64,000 nt of DNA, from positions 806,001-870,000 of the forward strand of contig NZ_JACIJP010000001.1 of NCBI RefSeq assembly GCF_014199435.1, in the 5' to 3' direction. A model generated the notes under the pieces. It ran no database searches, had not been told where the DNA came from, and saw only the letters and a program-made list of their open reading frames with translations. Made by a program: the position numbers and the translations under genes. Within the stretch, counting starts at the first letter, position 1, and each line of letters opens with the position of its first letter. Below, piece after piece: positions 9,582 through 18,456 of the stretch. The DNA comes from Sphingobium subterraneum (lineage in GTDB: Bacteria > Pseudomonadota > Alphaproteobacteria > Sphingomonadales > Sphingomonadaceae).

Positions 9582-10784
9582 ATGAGCGACGCCTTCATTT
9601 GCGATGCGATCCGCACGCCCATCGGCCGCTATGGCGGAGCCCTCGCGTCGGTTCGCGCCGACGACCTCGCTGCCATTCCACTGATGGCTCTCGTCGCTCG
9701 CTCGGGAATTGATCCGGCTGCGATCGATGACGTCGTGCTGGGTTGCGCCAATCAGGCGGGCGAGGACAACCGCAACGTCGCGCGCATGGCCGCGCTGCTT
9801 GCTGGCCTACCCGAGAGCGTGGGAGGTTCAACGATCAACAGACTCTGCGCGTCTGGCCTCGATGCGGTGGGCAGCGCCGCGCGCGCTATCCGCGCCGGTG
9901 ACGCGGACTTGATGATCGCTGGCGGGGTCGAGAGTATGAGCCGCGCGCCGTTCGTCCTGCCGAAATCCGAGACAGCCTTTTCGCGCAACGCCGCCATTGC
10001 CGATACCACGATCGGCTGGCGGTTCGTCAACCCGCGGATGCGCGCGCTTTACGGTGTCGACTCCATGCCGGAAACGGGTGAGAACGTGGCGGGCGACTAT
10101 GGCATTTCCCGGCACGATCAGGACGCGTTCGCATATCGCAGTCAGCAACGTGCGGCGGCTGCCCAAGCCAAAGGCTGGTTCGATGACGAGATCACCGCCG
10201 TCGTCCAGACCACAGGTAAAGGGCGCGAGATTCGCGTCGATACCGACGAACACCCCCGTCCCGAAACGTCGCTGGAAGCGCTCTCGGCGCTGAAACCGGT
10301 CGTGCGCAGTGACGGGACCGTGACTGCCGGAAATGCCTCGGGCGTCAATGACGGCGCCGCAGCAATGTTCATTGCCAGCGAAGCGGCGGCGGCCCGGCAC
10401 GGCCTGCGGCCGCGTGCGCGCATTTTGGGCATGGCGAGCGCCGGGGTTCCGCCTCGCGTCATGGGTATCGGACCAGTTCCAGCGACGCAACGCCTGCTCG
10501 ACCGGTTGGGATGGCGCGTCGACCAAATCGACGCGATCGAACTCAACGAGGCCTTTGCCTCACAAGCTCTGGCAGTGTTACGCGGCCTTGGTATCGCGGA
10601 TGAAGATCCGCGCGTTAATGCCAATGGCGGCGCGATTGCGCTCGGTCATCCGCTGGGAATGTCGGGAGCACGGCTGGTTCAGACGCTCGTGCATCAATTG
10701 GAAACCACCGGCGGCAAGACAGGACTTGCGACGCTGTGTGTCGGAGTGGGCCAAGGTTTGGCCCTCGCGCTGGAGCGCGTGTAG
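9582..10784 (+). CDS. pcaF: Beta-ketoadipyl-CoA thiolase
   Basis: This 400-residue thiolase cleaves 3-oxoadipyl-CoA to succinyl-CoA and acetyl-CoA, ending the pathway. The acyl-accepting cysteine is C89 in INRLCASGLDAVG. GGAIALGHPLGMSGAR contains the catalytic histidine, and the second cysteine lies in LCVGVGQG. The ATG at 9582 starts 4 bp after the CoA-transferase stop; an earlier in-frame ATG would overlap that gene by 56 bases. It is the last gene of the operon, followed by a large hairpin. Confidence 0.93.
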   Translation: MSDAFICDAIRTPIGRYGGALASVRADDLAAIPLMALVARSGIDPAAIDDVVLGCANQAGEDNRNVARMAALLAGLPESVGGSTINRLCASGLDAVGSAARAIRAGDADLMIAGGVESMSRAPFVLPKSETAFSRNAAIADTTIGWRFVNPRMRALYGVDSMPETGENVAGDYGISRHDQDAFAYRSQQRAAAAQAKGWFDDEITAVVQTTGKGREIRVDTDEHPRPETSLEALSALKPVVRSDGTVTAGNASGVNDGAAAMFIASEAAAARHGLRPRARILGMASAGVPPRVMGIGPVPATQRLLDRLGWRVDQIDAIELNEAFASQALAVLRGLGIADEDPRVNANGGAIALGHPLGMSGARLVQTLVHQLETTGGKTGLATLCVGVGQGLALALERV

Positions 10785-10938
10785 CTCGCCATTTGCAGAA
10801 GCAGGACGACGCTTTTTACGCAACCAACTCTGTGAAGCCCGTTTGTCGCAGCGGGTCAGACGCACGAAAAACCTGATCCACATCGTAAGCGATATAAGCG
10901 CTATGCTATCGGGCAACCACTCCTGTTGCGGTCGCCCG

Positions 10939-10984
10939 GCTAGAGCGGTTTGTGCTCTGACTAAATCAGTTCAACCGCTCTAGC
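10939..10984. terminator. Bidirectional hairpin between convergent pcaF and hyuB
   Basis: GCTAGAGCGGTT (10939-10950) pairs perfectly with AACCGCTCTAGC (10973-10984), a 12-bp stem. The 22-base loop contains its own small stem (CTGA-N5-TCAG). It lies between two convergent genes, so it probably stops transcription from both sides. The TAGAGCGGTT arm resembles dispersed intergenic hairpins of alphaproteobacteria. Confidence 0.6.
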
Positions 10985-11020
10985 TTATTGGTCTTTTGCG
11001 ATTTCGGACAAGAAGTCTCT

Positions 11021-13276
11021 CTATGCGGTGAAGAGCTCCCGGTCGCTCTTGATCGGTTCCCGTGCGATCGCCAGTTCGGTCTCCAGCAACGTGCCGCATC
11101 CCGGACAGCTATATTGCCGGAGGGCGAGCTCTTCGTCGATGAAGTGGCTCGGGTGTACCCACACAAGGCCCGCATCAAGCATATCGACCGTATGCATGGT
11201 CGCGCCTGCCTTGAAGTCCTGCGTCCCGCGCGACAGATCGGTCCCGCATTTGGTGCAAACCGCGCTACCGGCATCCGTCACCCCGACATGTTCCGACAGC
11301 ATCCTGTGCCCTGCGGGCGGGGGAGCGTGTGGTGAAGAATCCGGCCTATGGCCGATCCGCGCGTGACGAATGTCCGCTCGCAAGCTTTCGGTGCGATCGT
11401 GATCGACAGTGTCCCCGAGGATCGCGACGCCATAGATGTCCCGCGCGCGCTCCACGGACACATATCCCTCCTTGACATCATTGGCCACACGCGACGGATC
11501 GCGCTCGAGGGGATCGCCATAGCCACCGCCACCAGATCCCGCCGACACGAACACGTCCTTGAGACCGAAGGGGACCGAAGAAATCTTGGGATGTGCCCAT
11601 TCGATGTCCACACCGAACTCGCTCGCGTGCGCGGGCATCTGCCCCTTGGCATATTCGCCAAGGACATCGACGTCGCGATAAATCCTGTAACTCACCGCCT
11701 TAGCGGGTAGTCCGCCATTGAGACCGGTACTGGACGGCATCGCCGCGCCGTGGACACCGAGCATCATCTCCATCGGCTGATCCAGCCCATAGGGGATGAA
11801 GGCGCACTCGCCGCTCACGCCGCCGCGAAATCGTCCGGCGCCGCCGCTGTCGGGGAGTTCGCGTCGATAGAGATACAAGAATGGCGAGGCGTGCTCCTGA
11901 TGTTCGATGTTCGGGATACGGCTGGACGGTGCGAAGCTGATGCCGGCATATTCGTCACCATCGCGCCAGCTGCGCGCGCCGGTGCCTCCGGGAATGGTAT
12001 CCACGTTCAATGTCATGATCGGTCTGCCATCAGGCGCAACGCCGCGGAAGAAATTCGCGGGGATGCAAGCCGAGGTGACCGCGAAGAGATTTTCCTTCAA
12101 GGCATCGCTGGCGCACGACAGCATCTTCGAGACCAGGGCGGTGCCAAGCGACGTCACGAGCAAACCCCCCGCGATCGGCCCGGCCGAAACCGCCGCCGGG
12201 AAAGTCGCCGCGATGATCGTCCCCGGCCGATATTTAAACGTAATCGCGCGCTGGACCCCACTAGGTGCCCAGGTAAGATCCGGGCACAGCAGGGGCAGGA
12301 CGGCTGCCACGAGACCGCCCTCGGCGGTCGGCCATGTGCTGTTGAAAAAGCCCCGCTGATCATCGGTTTCGGATACGTCGAACTCGAGTTGATCCCCTCT
12401 CTTGGTCATCGTGCCGCGGATCCCGTACATGCCGCGATCGCCGTCGCCCGACACCTCGCAAAGCTGGACGTCAGACCAGCGCCCGTCGGGCAGTTCGCGG
12501 AGCCGATCGCGAAATTCCATCTCGGCATTGTCCTGGATCCGGTTGATCGCCAGATGCAACGTCGTGGCAGAGTACGCCGCGGCAATTTCCTGAATGCGCT
12601 TCACGCCGACGAGGTTTGCTGCGATCATCGCGCGCAGATCAAGGGAGAGCAGATGCGGCAGACGCGATCTGCGCGTCATCATCTCCTCGACTTCGCGCTG
12701 GAGAACGCCGCCCCGCACAAGCCTGATGGGCGGCATCGGCGCGGGCTCGGAGAAAACATCTTTGGCTGCAGTGTTCAGCCCGCCCGCGACCGGACCGCCC
12801 GTGTCGAGCATGTGCATGGTGTTGCCCACCCACGCGAACAGTCGGCCTTCCACGAACACCGGCGCCAACAGGCCGACGTCAGCCTGATGAGCGATTCCGA
12901 TCCAGGGATCGGACAGGAGAAACATGTCGCCTTCTTGAATTCCGCCGTCCTCAGCCCGGTTCTCAATGGTCCAGCGGAATGCGTGCTGCAGCGCGGTCGC
13001 ATGGACGATCGCGAAGTCTCCGAGCCCGAATACATTTCCGCGTGCATCGGCGATCGTCACGCAAAAGTCCTGCCCCTCGTTGACCACGACTGATCCCGAT
13101 GTGCGCTGCAACGTGGTCGCCTGCTCACCTGTCAACTGGGCGAGCTTGTGCGAGATGACCTCGAACGTAACGGGGTCGAGCGTGCCGCCTGCGCTGGGCT
13201 CGAACATCAGTGCTGCGGACGTCGCGTCGCTCGCATTATGAACGTCGTGCGCGGGAACCTTCAACTGACTTGCCAT
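11021..13276 (-). CDS. hyuB: HyuB-type hydantoinase/ketone carboxylase subunit with fused zinc-ribbon tail
   Basis: This 751-residue member of the N-methylhydantoinase B / acetone-acetophenone carboxylase beta family spans residues to about 600 (TFEVISHKLAQLTGEQATTLQRTSGS; GGTGARSWRDGDEYAG). The tail (about 660-751) carries two CxxCG knuckles, CTKCGTDLSRG and CPGCGTLLE. This resembles the small zinc-binding gamma subunit of acetone carboxylase, here fused rather than separate. AGGAGG precedes the ATG, and hyuA ends 12 bp upstream. HyuA/B pairs use ATP to hydrolyse hydantoin-like rings or to carboxylate ketones. The fused gamma-like domain favours carboxylation, but the substrate is unknown. 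Confidence 0.8.
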   Translation of the reverse strand: MASQLKVPAHDVHNASDATSAALMFEPSAGGTLDPVTFEVISHKLAQLTGEQATTLQRTSGSVVVNEGQDFCVTIADARGNVFGLGDFAIVHATALQHAFRWTIENRAEDGGIQEGDMFLLSDPWIGIAHQADVGLLAPVFVEGRLFAWVGNTMHMLDTGGPVAGGLNTAAKDVFSEPAPMPPIRLVRGGVLQREVEEMMTRRSRLPHLLSLDLRAMIAANLVGVKRIQEIAAAYSATTLHLAINRIQDNAEMEFRDRLRELPDGRWSDVQLCEVSGDGDRGMYGIRGTMTKRGDQLEFDVSETDDQRGFFNSTWPTAEGGLVAAVLPLLCPDLTWAPSGVQRAITFKYRPGTIIAATFPAAVSAGPIAGGLLVTSLGTALVSKMLSCASDALKENLFAVTSACIPANFFRGVAPDGRPIMTLNVDTIPGGTGARSWRDGDEYAGISFAPSSRIPNIEHQEHASPFLYLYRRELPDSGGAGRFRGGVSGECAFIPYGLDQPMEMMLGVHGAAMPSSTGLNGGLPAKAVSYRIYRDVDVLGEYAKGQMPAHASEFGVDIEWAHPKISSVPFGLKDVFVSAGSGGGGYGDPLERDPSRVANDVKEGYVSVERARDIYGVAILGDTVDHDRTESLRADIRHARIGHRPDSSPHAPPPAGHRMLSEHVGVTDAGSAVCTKCGTDLSRGTQDFKAGATMHTVDMLDAGLVWVHPSHFIDEELALRQYSCPGCGTLLETELAIAREPIKSDRELFTA

Positions 13277-13288
13277 AGCTCGTGCCTC

Positions 13289-15430
13289 CTACGCCGCGGA
13301 ATTCTGGGTGATGAAATAGTTGGACATCTCGTCGACAACGAGCGTCTGCCCATGACGGACGGTCGCGGTGGTTGTCGGCAACTCGATAATTGCGGGACCG
13401 GTGATGGTCGAACCGACCTCGAGGCTTTCCTGGCGATAAACCGGCGTGGAGACCCGCGCGTGCAGCTCCGGCCAGTACACGGACCGCTCACGATAAACCG
13501 GCGGCTGCGATGCCGCCGACGACGAACCTCGTCCGGAAATGCTGCTCTTGAGTTCAGGGCGGGACAGCATGCCGAGCGCCTGCACGCGACAGGCTGTGAT
13601 CTCTATGCCCGCGTCCTTGAAGCCGGTGCCCTTACCATAGAGCCGCTGATATTCGACGCTGAACCGTTCGGCCAGGTCGGCCAGGGTAGCATCGTTCACC
13701 ACGTCGGAATTCAACGACACCGTGACCTCATTGGTCTGCATCGTGTAACGCATGTCAACGCGGCGCTGGAGCACCTGCTCACTTTTGCTAACACCGTCTG
13801 AGCTGAGCTGCTCCTGGGCTGCCCGCTCGAGCGCCTCAAACGTTTCGTTGAGGATGGCGGGGTCACCCGGCACCGTCATCGCGACCGATTGCTGGAAAGA
13901 ATGGTTGATATCCGCCGATGCGATCCCCCAGGCGGAAAAAACGGACGCAAGCGCCCCGCCCGGCACCACCATATTTCTGACACCCAGCTTCGCAGCGTAA
14001 GCGGAGCCATGCAGCGGACCGCCGCCGCCGAACAGAAAGGCCGTAAACTTGCGGGGATCGTGCCCGCGCTGCACGGTCACCTGGCGCATCAGATCGGCCA
14101 TGTGGCTGTCCGCGATCTCGACAATCCCGGACGCCGCCTCGTCAATCGACATCCCGAGGGGATCGGCGACATGAATGCGGATCGCCTCGCGGGCCGCTTC
14201 GACATCGAGCTTGATCTGACCACCCAGAAAGAATTCGGGATCGAGCATACCCAGGATAAGATCGGCGTCCGTAACCGTCGGGATTGTTCCGCCTCGTCCA
14301 TAGCAGACCGGGCCCGGTACCGAGTAGGCGCTCTCCGGCCCGACGCGCAGACGTCCGGTACCACCAACGATCTCGGCTCGCGCAAGGCTGCCACCTCCCG
14401 CACCGATGGAGACGACATCCACCAGGGGTAGAAACAGCCTGTGCTGGTGCAAGGTGGTCGTCGGAGTCAGTTCGAGGTCGCCGTCAACGATCAGGCCCAC
14501 ATCGAAAGTGGTGCCGCCTACGTCGGTGCAGATCACGTTCTCGATGCCCAGCTTGGCGGCAAGCGCGCGTGACGCCAGAACCCCACCTGCCGGACCGGAG
14601 CCGACGAGGTTGACCGGTGCCTGCCGGATCTTGGCGACAGATGCGACGCCCCCGTTACCCTGCATGATGAGCGGCGGCTGCTTCAGCCCGTTGCCGGCCA
14701 ACCGGCTCGACAGTCGATCGACATAGTCAGCAGCAATCCCGGACATGGCGGCATTGTAGCCTGTCGTGGTTGTCCGCTCATATTCGCCGATCTGCCGCAC
14801 GAGCTCGGACGAGATCGTGACCGGCACATCGGGCGCAATTTCCCGCGCGATCGCCGCGACACGCTCTTCATGCGCGGGATGGCGGAATGACCATAGCAGG
14901 CATACAGCGATCGCTTCGGCGCCCTCATCGAGCATCTCCTTGATCGCGTCCCGGACGCTTGCCTCGTCGAGTGGCATGAGGACGCGACCGTCGCGATCGA
15001 CCCGCTCAATCACCTCACGCACCAGCGATTTGCTGACCGGGATCGTGGGCTTGGGTCGCGAAAGATGGGCATAGCGGTGAAGTTGGTCGCTACGCAGTCC
15101 GGCAGACCGGCTCGTGGTCCGGGCGATGAATACCGTGTCGCCGAAGCCTCGCGTCGCGATCAGTCCGATCTTCGCGCCGCGTCCCGTCACGAGCGCGTTG
15201 ACGACAATCGTGGTGCCGTGCAGGAACTGCTTGGTGTCTTCCAGGAGAGAGTCCAGAGACAATCCCAACGCGTCTGCCGCTGCCGCCACGCTTGCCTCGA
15301 CCCCACCAACAAACTCTGGCGGCGTTGAAAGCTGTTTGCCGATGGTCACGACGCCCTCCGCATCGACGACCACCGTATCCGTGAAGGTGCCTCCCGTATC
15401 CACGCCGATCGTGTAGGGGCCAGTCGTCAT
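13289..15430 (-). CDS. hyuA: HyuA-type ATP-dependent hydantoinase/ketone carboxylase subunit
   Basis: This 713-residue protein has the actin-like ATPase opening YTIGVDTGGTFTDTVVVD and later family motifs CTDVGGTTFDVGLI and GPVCYGRGG. Hydantoinase A, 5-oxoprolinase and the acetone/acetophenone carboxylase ATP-binding subunits share this plan. The ATG at 15430 is chosen because AGAGGA lies 9 bp upstream; the ATG at 15439 directly abuts that site. hyuB follows after 12 bp, giving an A-B pair in one transcript with the upstream SDR. Confidence 0.82.
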   Translation of the reverse strand: MTTGPYTIGVDTGGTFTDTVVVDAEGVVTIGKQLSTPPEFVGGVEASVAAAADALGLSLDSLLEDTKQFLHGTTIVVNALVTGRGAKIGLIATRGFGDTVFIARTTSRSAGLRSDQLHRYAHLSRPKPTIPVSKSLVREVIERVDRDGRVLMPLDEASVRDAIKEMLDEGAEAIAVCLLWSFRHPAHEERVAAIAREIAPDVPVTISSELVRQIGEYERTTTTGYNAAMSGIAADYVDRLSSRLAGNGLKQPPLIMQGNGGVASVAKIRQAPVNLVGSGPAGGVLASRALAAKLGIENVICTDVGGTTFDVGLIVDGDLELTPTTTLHQHRLFLPLVDVVSIGAGGGSLARAEIVGGTGRLRVGPESAYSVPGPVCYGRGGTIPTVTDADLILGMLDPEFFLGGQIKLDVEAAREAIRIHVADPLGMSIDEAASGIVEIADSHMADLMRQVTVQRGHDPRKFTAFLFGGGGPLHGSAYAAKLGVRNMVVPGGALASVFSAWGIASADINHSFQQSVAMTVPGDPAILNETFEALERAAQEQLSSDGVSKSEQVLQRRVDMRYTMQTNEVTVSLNSDVVNDATLADLAERFSVEYQRLYGKGTGFKDAGIEITACRVQALGMLSRPELKSSISGRGSSSAASQPPVYRERSVYWPELHARVSTPVYRQESLEVGSTITGPAIIELPTTTATVRHGQTLVVDEMSNYFITQNSAA

Positions 15431-15482
15431 CGCAGTCATTCCTCTTCCATATTGCACGTTAATCGGCAGCTTGCTGGCAGCT

Positions 15483-16304
15483 CTAGTCGGTAAAGTGGAG
15501 ACCGCCGTCGATATTGAGTACCTGTCCAGTAATATGGCGCGCCTGCCTGCTGCAGATCCAGGCGATGCCATCGGCAATGTCCTCCGGACCGCCGATCCGC
15601 GGGACGCTCTGCATGGCGGCGGTCTGCTCGGCGACCGACGCCCAATGACTGCCATAGCTGGCCTTGCTGACCGATGTTTCGATCAAGCCCGGCATGATGG
15701 TGTTCGCGGTGACGTTGTGACCGCCGCCGAGCCGTGCGAGCACGCGCGTCAAACCAATGACTCCCGACTTGCCCGCAATGTAACCCGCATATTCCGTGAG
15801 CCCGAGCGCAATACTAGCCGACGACACCGTGCTGATGCGGCCGTAGCCTCGCGCAATCATGCGGGGCAGGACATCGTGCGTCGTGACGAAGGTGATGTCG
15901 AGGTTGATGGCAATATATTTGCGCCACACATCCAGCGTCATCGCGCTGAACTCGATGTGCGAGTACAATCCGGCCATGTTGACGAGGACGTCGATCTTAC
16001 CCATGCGGGTTTCGAAATCATCGAAGACTCTCGCGACCTGAGCCGGATCGGTGGCGTCGAGCGCATAGCCAAGGGCTGTGTAGCCGCGATCACTCAGTTC
16101 TTGTGCAAGCGTCTGCGCCGCGTCGCCGTTCAGATCAAGGATACCGACGCTCGCGCCCTCTGCCGCCAGTCGCCGAGCGGCCGCTGCACCGATCCCGCCT
16201 GTACCCCCTACGATAAGGGCCGATTGCCCCGCGTACCGCCCGGGCCAGAACTCGGACGCGTCTCCTCTATCGTTCGCGTCACCGGTGTTACGAACCGTTT
16301 GCAA
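15483..16304 (-). CDS. Short-chain dehydrogenase/reductase
   Basis: This is a 273-residue classical SDR. The cofactor motif is GGTGGIG (about residues 33-39), followed by NMAG, a catalytic serine in STVSSAS and YIAGKSG holding Tyr and Lys. The start appears to be TTG at 16304 with GGAGAG 4 bp upstream; no better ATG is nearby. It is the first gene of an SDR-hyuA-hyuB operon. In acetophenone degradation an SDR makes the ketone that a HyuA/B-type carboxylase then carboxylates, so it may oxidise a secondary alcohol for the following enzymes. That role is inferred. Confidence 0.82.
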   Translation of the reverse strand: MQTVRNTGDANDRGDASEFWPGRYAGQSALIVGGTGGIGAAAARRLAAEGASVGILDLNGDAAQTLAQELSDRGYTALGYALDATDPAQVARVFDDFETRMGKIDVLVNMAGLYSHIEFSAMTLDVWRKYIAINLDITFVTTHDVLPRMIARGYGRISTVSSASIALGLTEYAGYIAGKSGVIGLTRVLARLGGGHNVTANTIMPGLIETSVSKASYGSHWASVAEQTAAMQSVPRIGGPEDIADGIAWICSRQARHITGQVLNIDGGLHFTD

Positions 16305-16629
16305 GCTGCTCTCCGTGCTCTCGATGGCATTTTCTATTTTGGCTTTCGGTGGTGTTATGAGGTTTATTTTGTTGTGTCAACAAGTCTTGCATTCACAACC
16401 GTTGCATTTGACACAGAAATTTATGGCTATCGGGAGACGCTCTGCCCGATATAACGGCGCTGACATCAGACCGGGGAAATTATCGCCTAACGCGCGCCAC
16501 AAGACGGGCGTTCGACACAGATATCATCGCCGTTCTGCTCGGCCTTCACATGTTTTGACGTCAAGCGCCAAACGGAGCGGAAGACGCCAAACGCCGCCTT
16601 GCGATGTCGCCCGCCCTCTCAGTCCAAAT
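16305..16629. promoter_or_regulatory. Promoter region of the SDR-hyuAB operon with long-spaced inverted repeat
   Basis: A 325-bp gap without a credible gene. TGTGTCAA (16373-16380) and TTGACACA (16408-16415) form a perfect 8-bp inverted repeat about 70-110 bp upstream of the SDR start. TCTTGCAT (16385-16392), between the arms, is also present at 2827-2834 in the gamma-resorcylate decarboxylase promoter, and GTTGCATTTG follows at 16401. The HxlR gene that ends at 16630 is the nearest regulator. The rest of the gap shows nothing recognisable. Confidence 0.4.
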
Positions 16630-16965
16630 TCACGCGTTCCATTGGTCCAATGCGGCGAAGACAGACTTCAGGGCATTGCCGCGCTCCGTCAACCTGTATT
16701 CCACTCTGGGCGGTACTTGCGGGTAGACCGTTCGACTCACAAGACCATCGCGTTCCAGTTCACGCAGATGCTGCGTCAGCATTTTTTGCGAGGCTTGCGG
16801 TATGGCGCGCTCCAGCTTGGAAAACCGCTGGCTGCCACTCTCAAACAAATGAGCAAGGATTGCCAGCTTCCAGCGTCCATCGATGCGACTGAGCGCCTCG
16901 CGCAGGCGTTCCGCGCAGAGGTCCCGTTCGTCGGCGTCGCTGGGCATGGGGTGCGATCTAATCAT
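16630..16965 (-). CDS. HxlR-family transcriptional regulator
   Basis: This 111-residue winged-helix protein has the HxlR signature: GRWKLAILAHL, FSKLERAIPQASQKMLTQHLRELERDGLVSR and the wing VEYRLTERG. The ATG at 16965 has an AAGGT ribosome site. A TTG 15 codons upstream would also stay in frame but runs through the presumed operator. HxlR proteins often sense quinones or aldehydes and regulate a divergent gene, here the alpha/beta hydrolase at 17074. Confidence 0.85.
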   Translation of the reverse strand: MIRSHPMPSDADERDLCAERLREALSRIDGRWKLAILAHLFESGSQRFSKLERAIPQASQKMLTQHLRELERDGLVSRTVYPQVPPRVEYRLTERGNALKSVFAALDQWNA

Positions 16966-16976
16966 ACTTACCTTTT

Positions 16977-17003
16977 GGTGCGCATACCACTTTAAGGTGC
17001 GTA
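16977..17003. promoter_or_regulatory. Direct repeat, candidate HxlR operator
   Basis: GGTGCGCA (16977-16984) and GGTGCGTA (16996-17003) are direct repeats 19 bp apart. They lie between the HxlR gene and the divergent hydrolase gene. The first repeat also forms TGGT-N6-ACCA with following bases. HxlR dimers commonly bind paired sites in such divergent gaps. Confidence 0.4.
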
Positions 17004-17073
17004 ATTCCAATTTGCCAGCGCCGAAGATATCGACCCACTTCCTGCAAAATCACGAGCGAGAGAGAATTCTCCC

Positions 17074-17871
17074 ATGACGACAACACAGCACGGCAACGTC
17101 AAAACCTCTGACGGGATCTCGATCCACTACACGGATACCGGAGAAGGGAGAGCGATCGTTCTGATCCCCGGCTGGTTGAGTGAAGCGACCATCTGGGAGC
17201 ACCAGATCACCGAGCTCTCCAAAAGATACCGCGTAATCGCGATCGATCCACGTTCACAAGGCGAAAGCGACAAGCCTTCGACCGGCCACCTCCCGGAGGA
17301 CCGCGCCCGCGATTATAAGGACGTCGTCGATGCGCTTGGCCTCAAACAGCCCGTCATGGTCGGTTGGTCTATGGCTTGCGGCGAACTCATGAGCTACGTG
17401 GAGCAATTCGGAGACGATGAGCTCGGCGGGATCGTACTGGTCGATGGCCTGCTTCCGCCTGACAAGAACCCCGATGTCATTCCCATACTCGCGTACTTTA
17501 CGAACCTGTTGCAGAAGAACCGGCAGCAGGCGATCGATGAATTCATACCGTTCTGGTATAAAACCGAGCAGTCAGAATCCTATCTGGATTTCGTGAAGGG
17601 CACCACGGAAAAGGTCCCCACCAATTCGGCGGTCGCCCTGATGCACAACATGGTTTCAAACAACGACCTGACTGGCGCGTTCGCGAGGCTCACCCGACCG
17701 GTCATATTTGCCTATCAGGACCTCCTTCAGGGCGGTGCGGAATATCTGAAGTCGCAGCTTGGCGACAAGATCCAGCTTGAGCGGTTCGCTAACGAAGGTC
17801 ACGCTCTCTTTGTCGACAACCCGACAAAGTTCAACGACATGATCGAAACATTCATCCGTCGCCTGCCGTAA
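17074..17871 (+). CDS. Alpha/beta-fold hydrolase
   Basis: This 265-residue hydrolase resembles non-haem chloroperoxidase/arylesterase and carboxymuconolactone-type esterases. The oxyanion region is LIPGWLSEATIW. The nucleophile elbow GWSMACGE puts serine at about residue 99 (a GxSxxxG form), and the histidine is in NEGHALFVDNP. No signal peptide is visible, so it is cytosolic. Expression is probably under the divergent HxlR regulator. It could act on an ester, lactone or beta-diketone formed by the neighbouring carboxylase or dehydrogenase. The substrate cannot be told from sequence. Confidence 0.8.
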   Translation: MTTTQHGNVKTSDGISIHYTDTGEGRAIVLIPGWLSEATIWEHQITELSKRYRVIAIDPRSQGESDKPSTGHLPEDRARDYKDVVDALGLKQPVMVGWSMACGELMSYVEQFGDDELGGIVLVDGLLPPDKNPDVIPILAYFTNLLQKNRQQAIDEFIPFWYKTEQSESYLDFVKGTTEKVPTNSAVALMHNMVSNNDLTGAFARLTRPVIFAYQDLLQGGAEYLKSQLGDKIQLERFANEGHALFVDNPTKFNDMIETFIRRLP

Positions 17872-17882
17872 AGACCCCATGA

Positions 17883-17950
17883 GTAACGGTTTTGCGCAGG
17901 TCCGTTGAGAGGAAAGAACTCCCAGCAGGAGACGGGCGCAAAGCCGTTAC
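17883..17950. terminator. Inverted repeat between convergent hydrolase and VOC genes
   Basis: GTAACGGTTTTGCG (17883-17896) and CGCAAAGCCGTTAC (17937-17950) pair at 13 of 14 positions around a 40-base loop. The element lies between two convergent genes and is a plausible bidirectional terminator, although the loop is long and no T-run follows. Confidence 0.4.
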
Positions 17951-17989
17951 AATTCCAAGCCCCTGATGGACCGAAAGCGCGCCGGTGCC

Positions 17990-18412
17990 TTACTTGGCGA
18001 AAAGCTGACCGAGGTCGGCGAAAGCCTTCATTTCGATCGCATTACCGCTTGGATCACGGAAGAACATGGTTGCCTGTTCGCCGGCCTGCCCCTTGAAGCG
18101 GACATAGGGCTCGATCTCAAAATGCGTTCCGGCTGCGATGAGGCGGTCGGCCAATTGCTGCCAGTCGGCCATATCGAGCACAATGCCGAAATGGGGAATG
18201 GGAACATCGAAACCGTCGACCGGATTGCCGCCTGCATCTGGCGCTTGCCTGTCTGCAAAAAGATGCGCGACAATCTGGTGGCCGAAGAAATCGAAGTCCA
18301 CCCAGTCGTCGGCGCTGCGGCCTTCCGGACATCCCATCGTGCCACCCCAAAAAGCGCGGGCTGCAGCAAGATCGTGGACCGGAAACGCGAGATGGAACGG
18401 GCGAAGAGCCAT
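17990..18412 (-). CDS. VOC-superfamily (glyoxalase/extradiol-like) protein
   Basis: This is a 140-residue single VOC module pair: [15 protein letters not shown] at the start, [19 protein letters not shown] in the middle and [15 protein letters not shown] at the end. Metal-ligand candidates are H7, a mid-protein histidine in PIPHFG and the glutamate in AIEMK. Starts after GGAGATCGCTC. It is the last gene of a leftward group with an FAD monooxygenase and a second VOC protein. It may be a small ring-cleaving or isomerising enzyme, but single-module VOC proteins have many activities. Confidence 0.72.
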   Translation of the reverse strand: MALRPFHLAFPVHDLAAARAFWGGTMGCPEGRSADDWVDFDFFGHQIVAHLFADRQAPDAGGNPVDGFDVPIPHFGIVLDMADWQQLADRLIAAGTHFEIEPYVRFKGQAGEQATMFFRDPSGNAIEMKAFADLGQLFAK

Positions 18413-18456
18413 GAGCGATCTCCAATGTAAAAATCAGTGCCCTATTGCCCCTGTGT

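Noticed and set aside
11750..13093. A 447-codon plus-strand frame inside hyuB
   Set aside because: Antisense to a well-supported HyuB protein, with no recognisable domain and no ribosome site.
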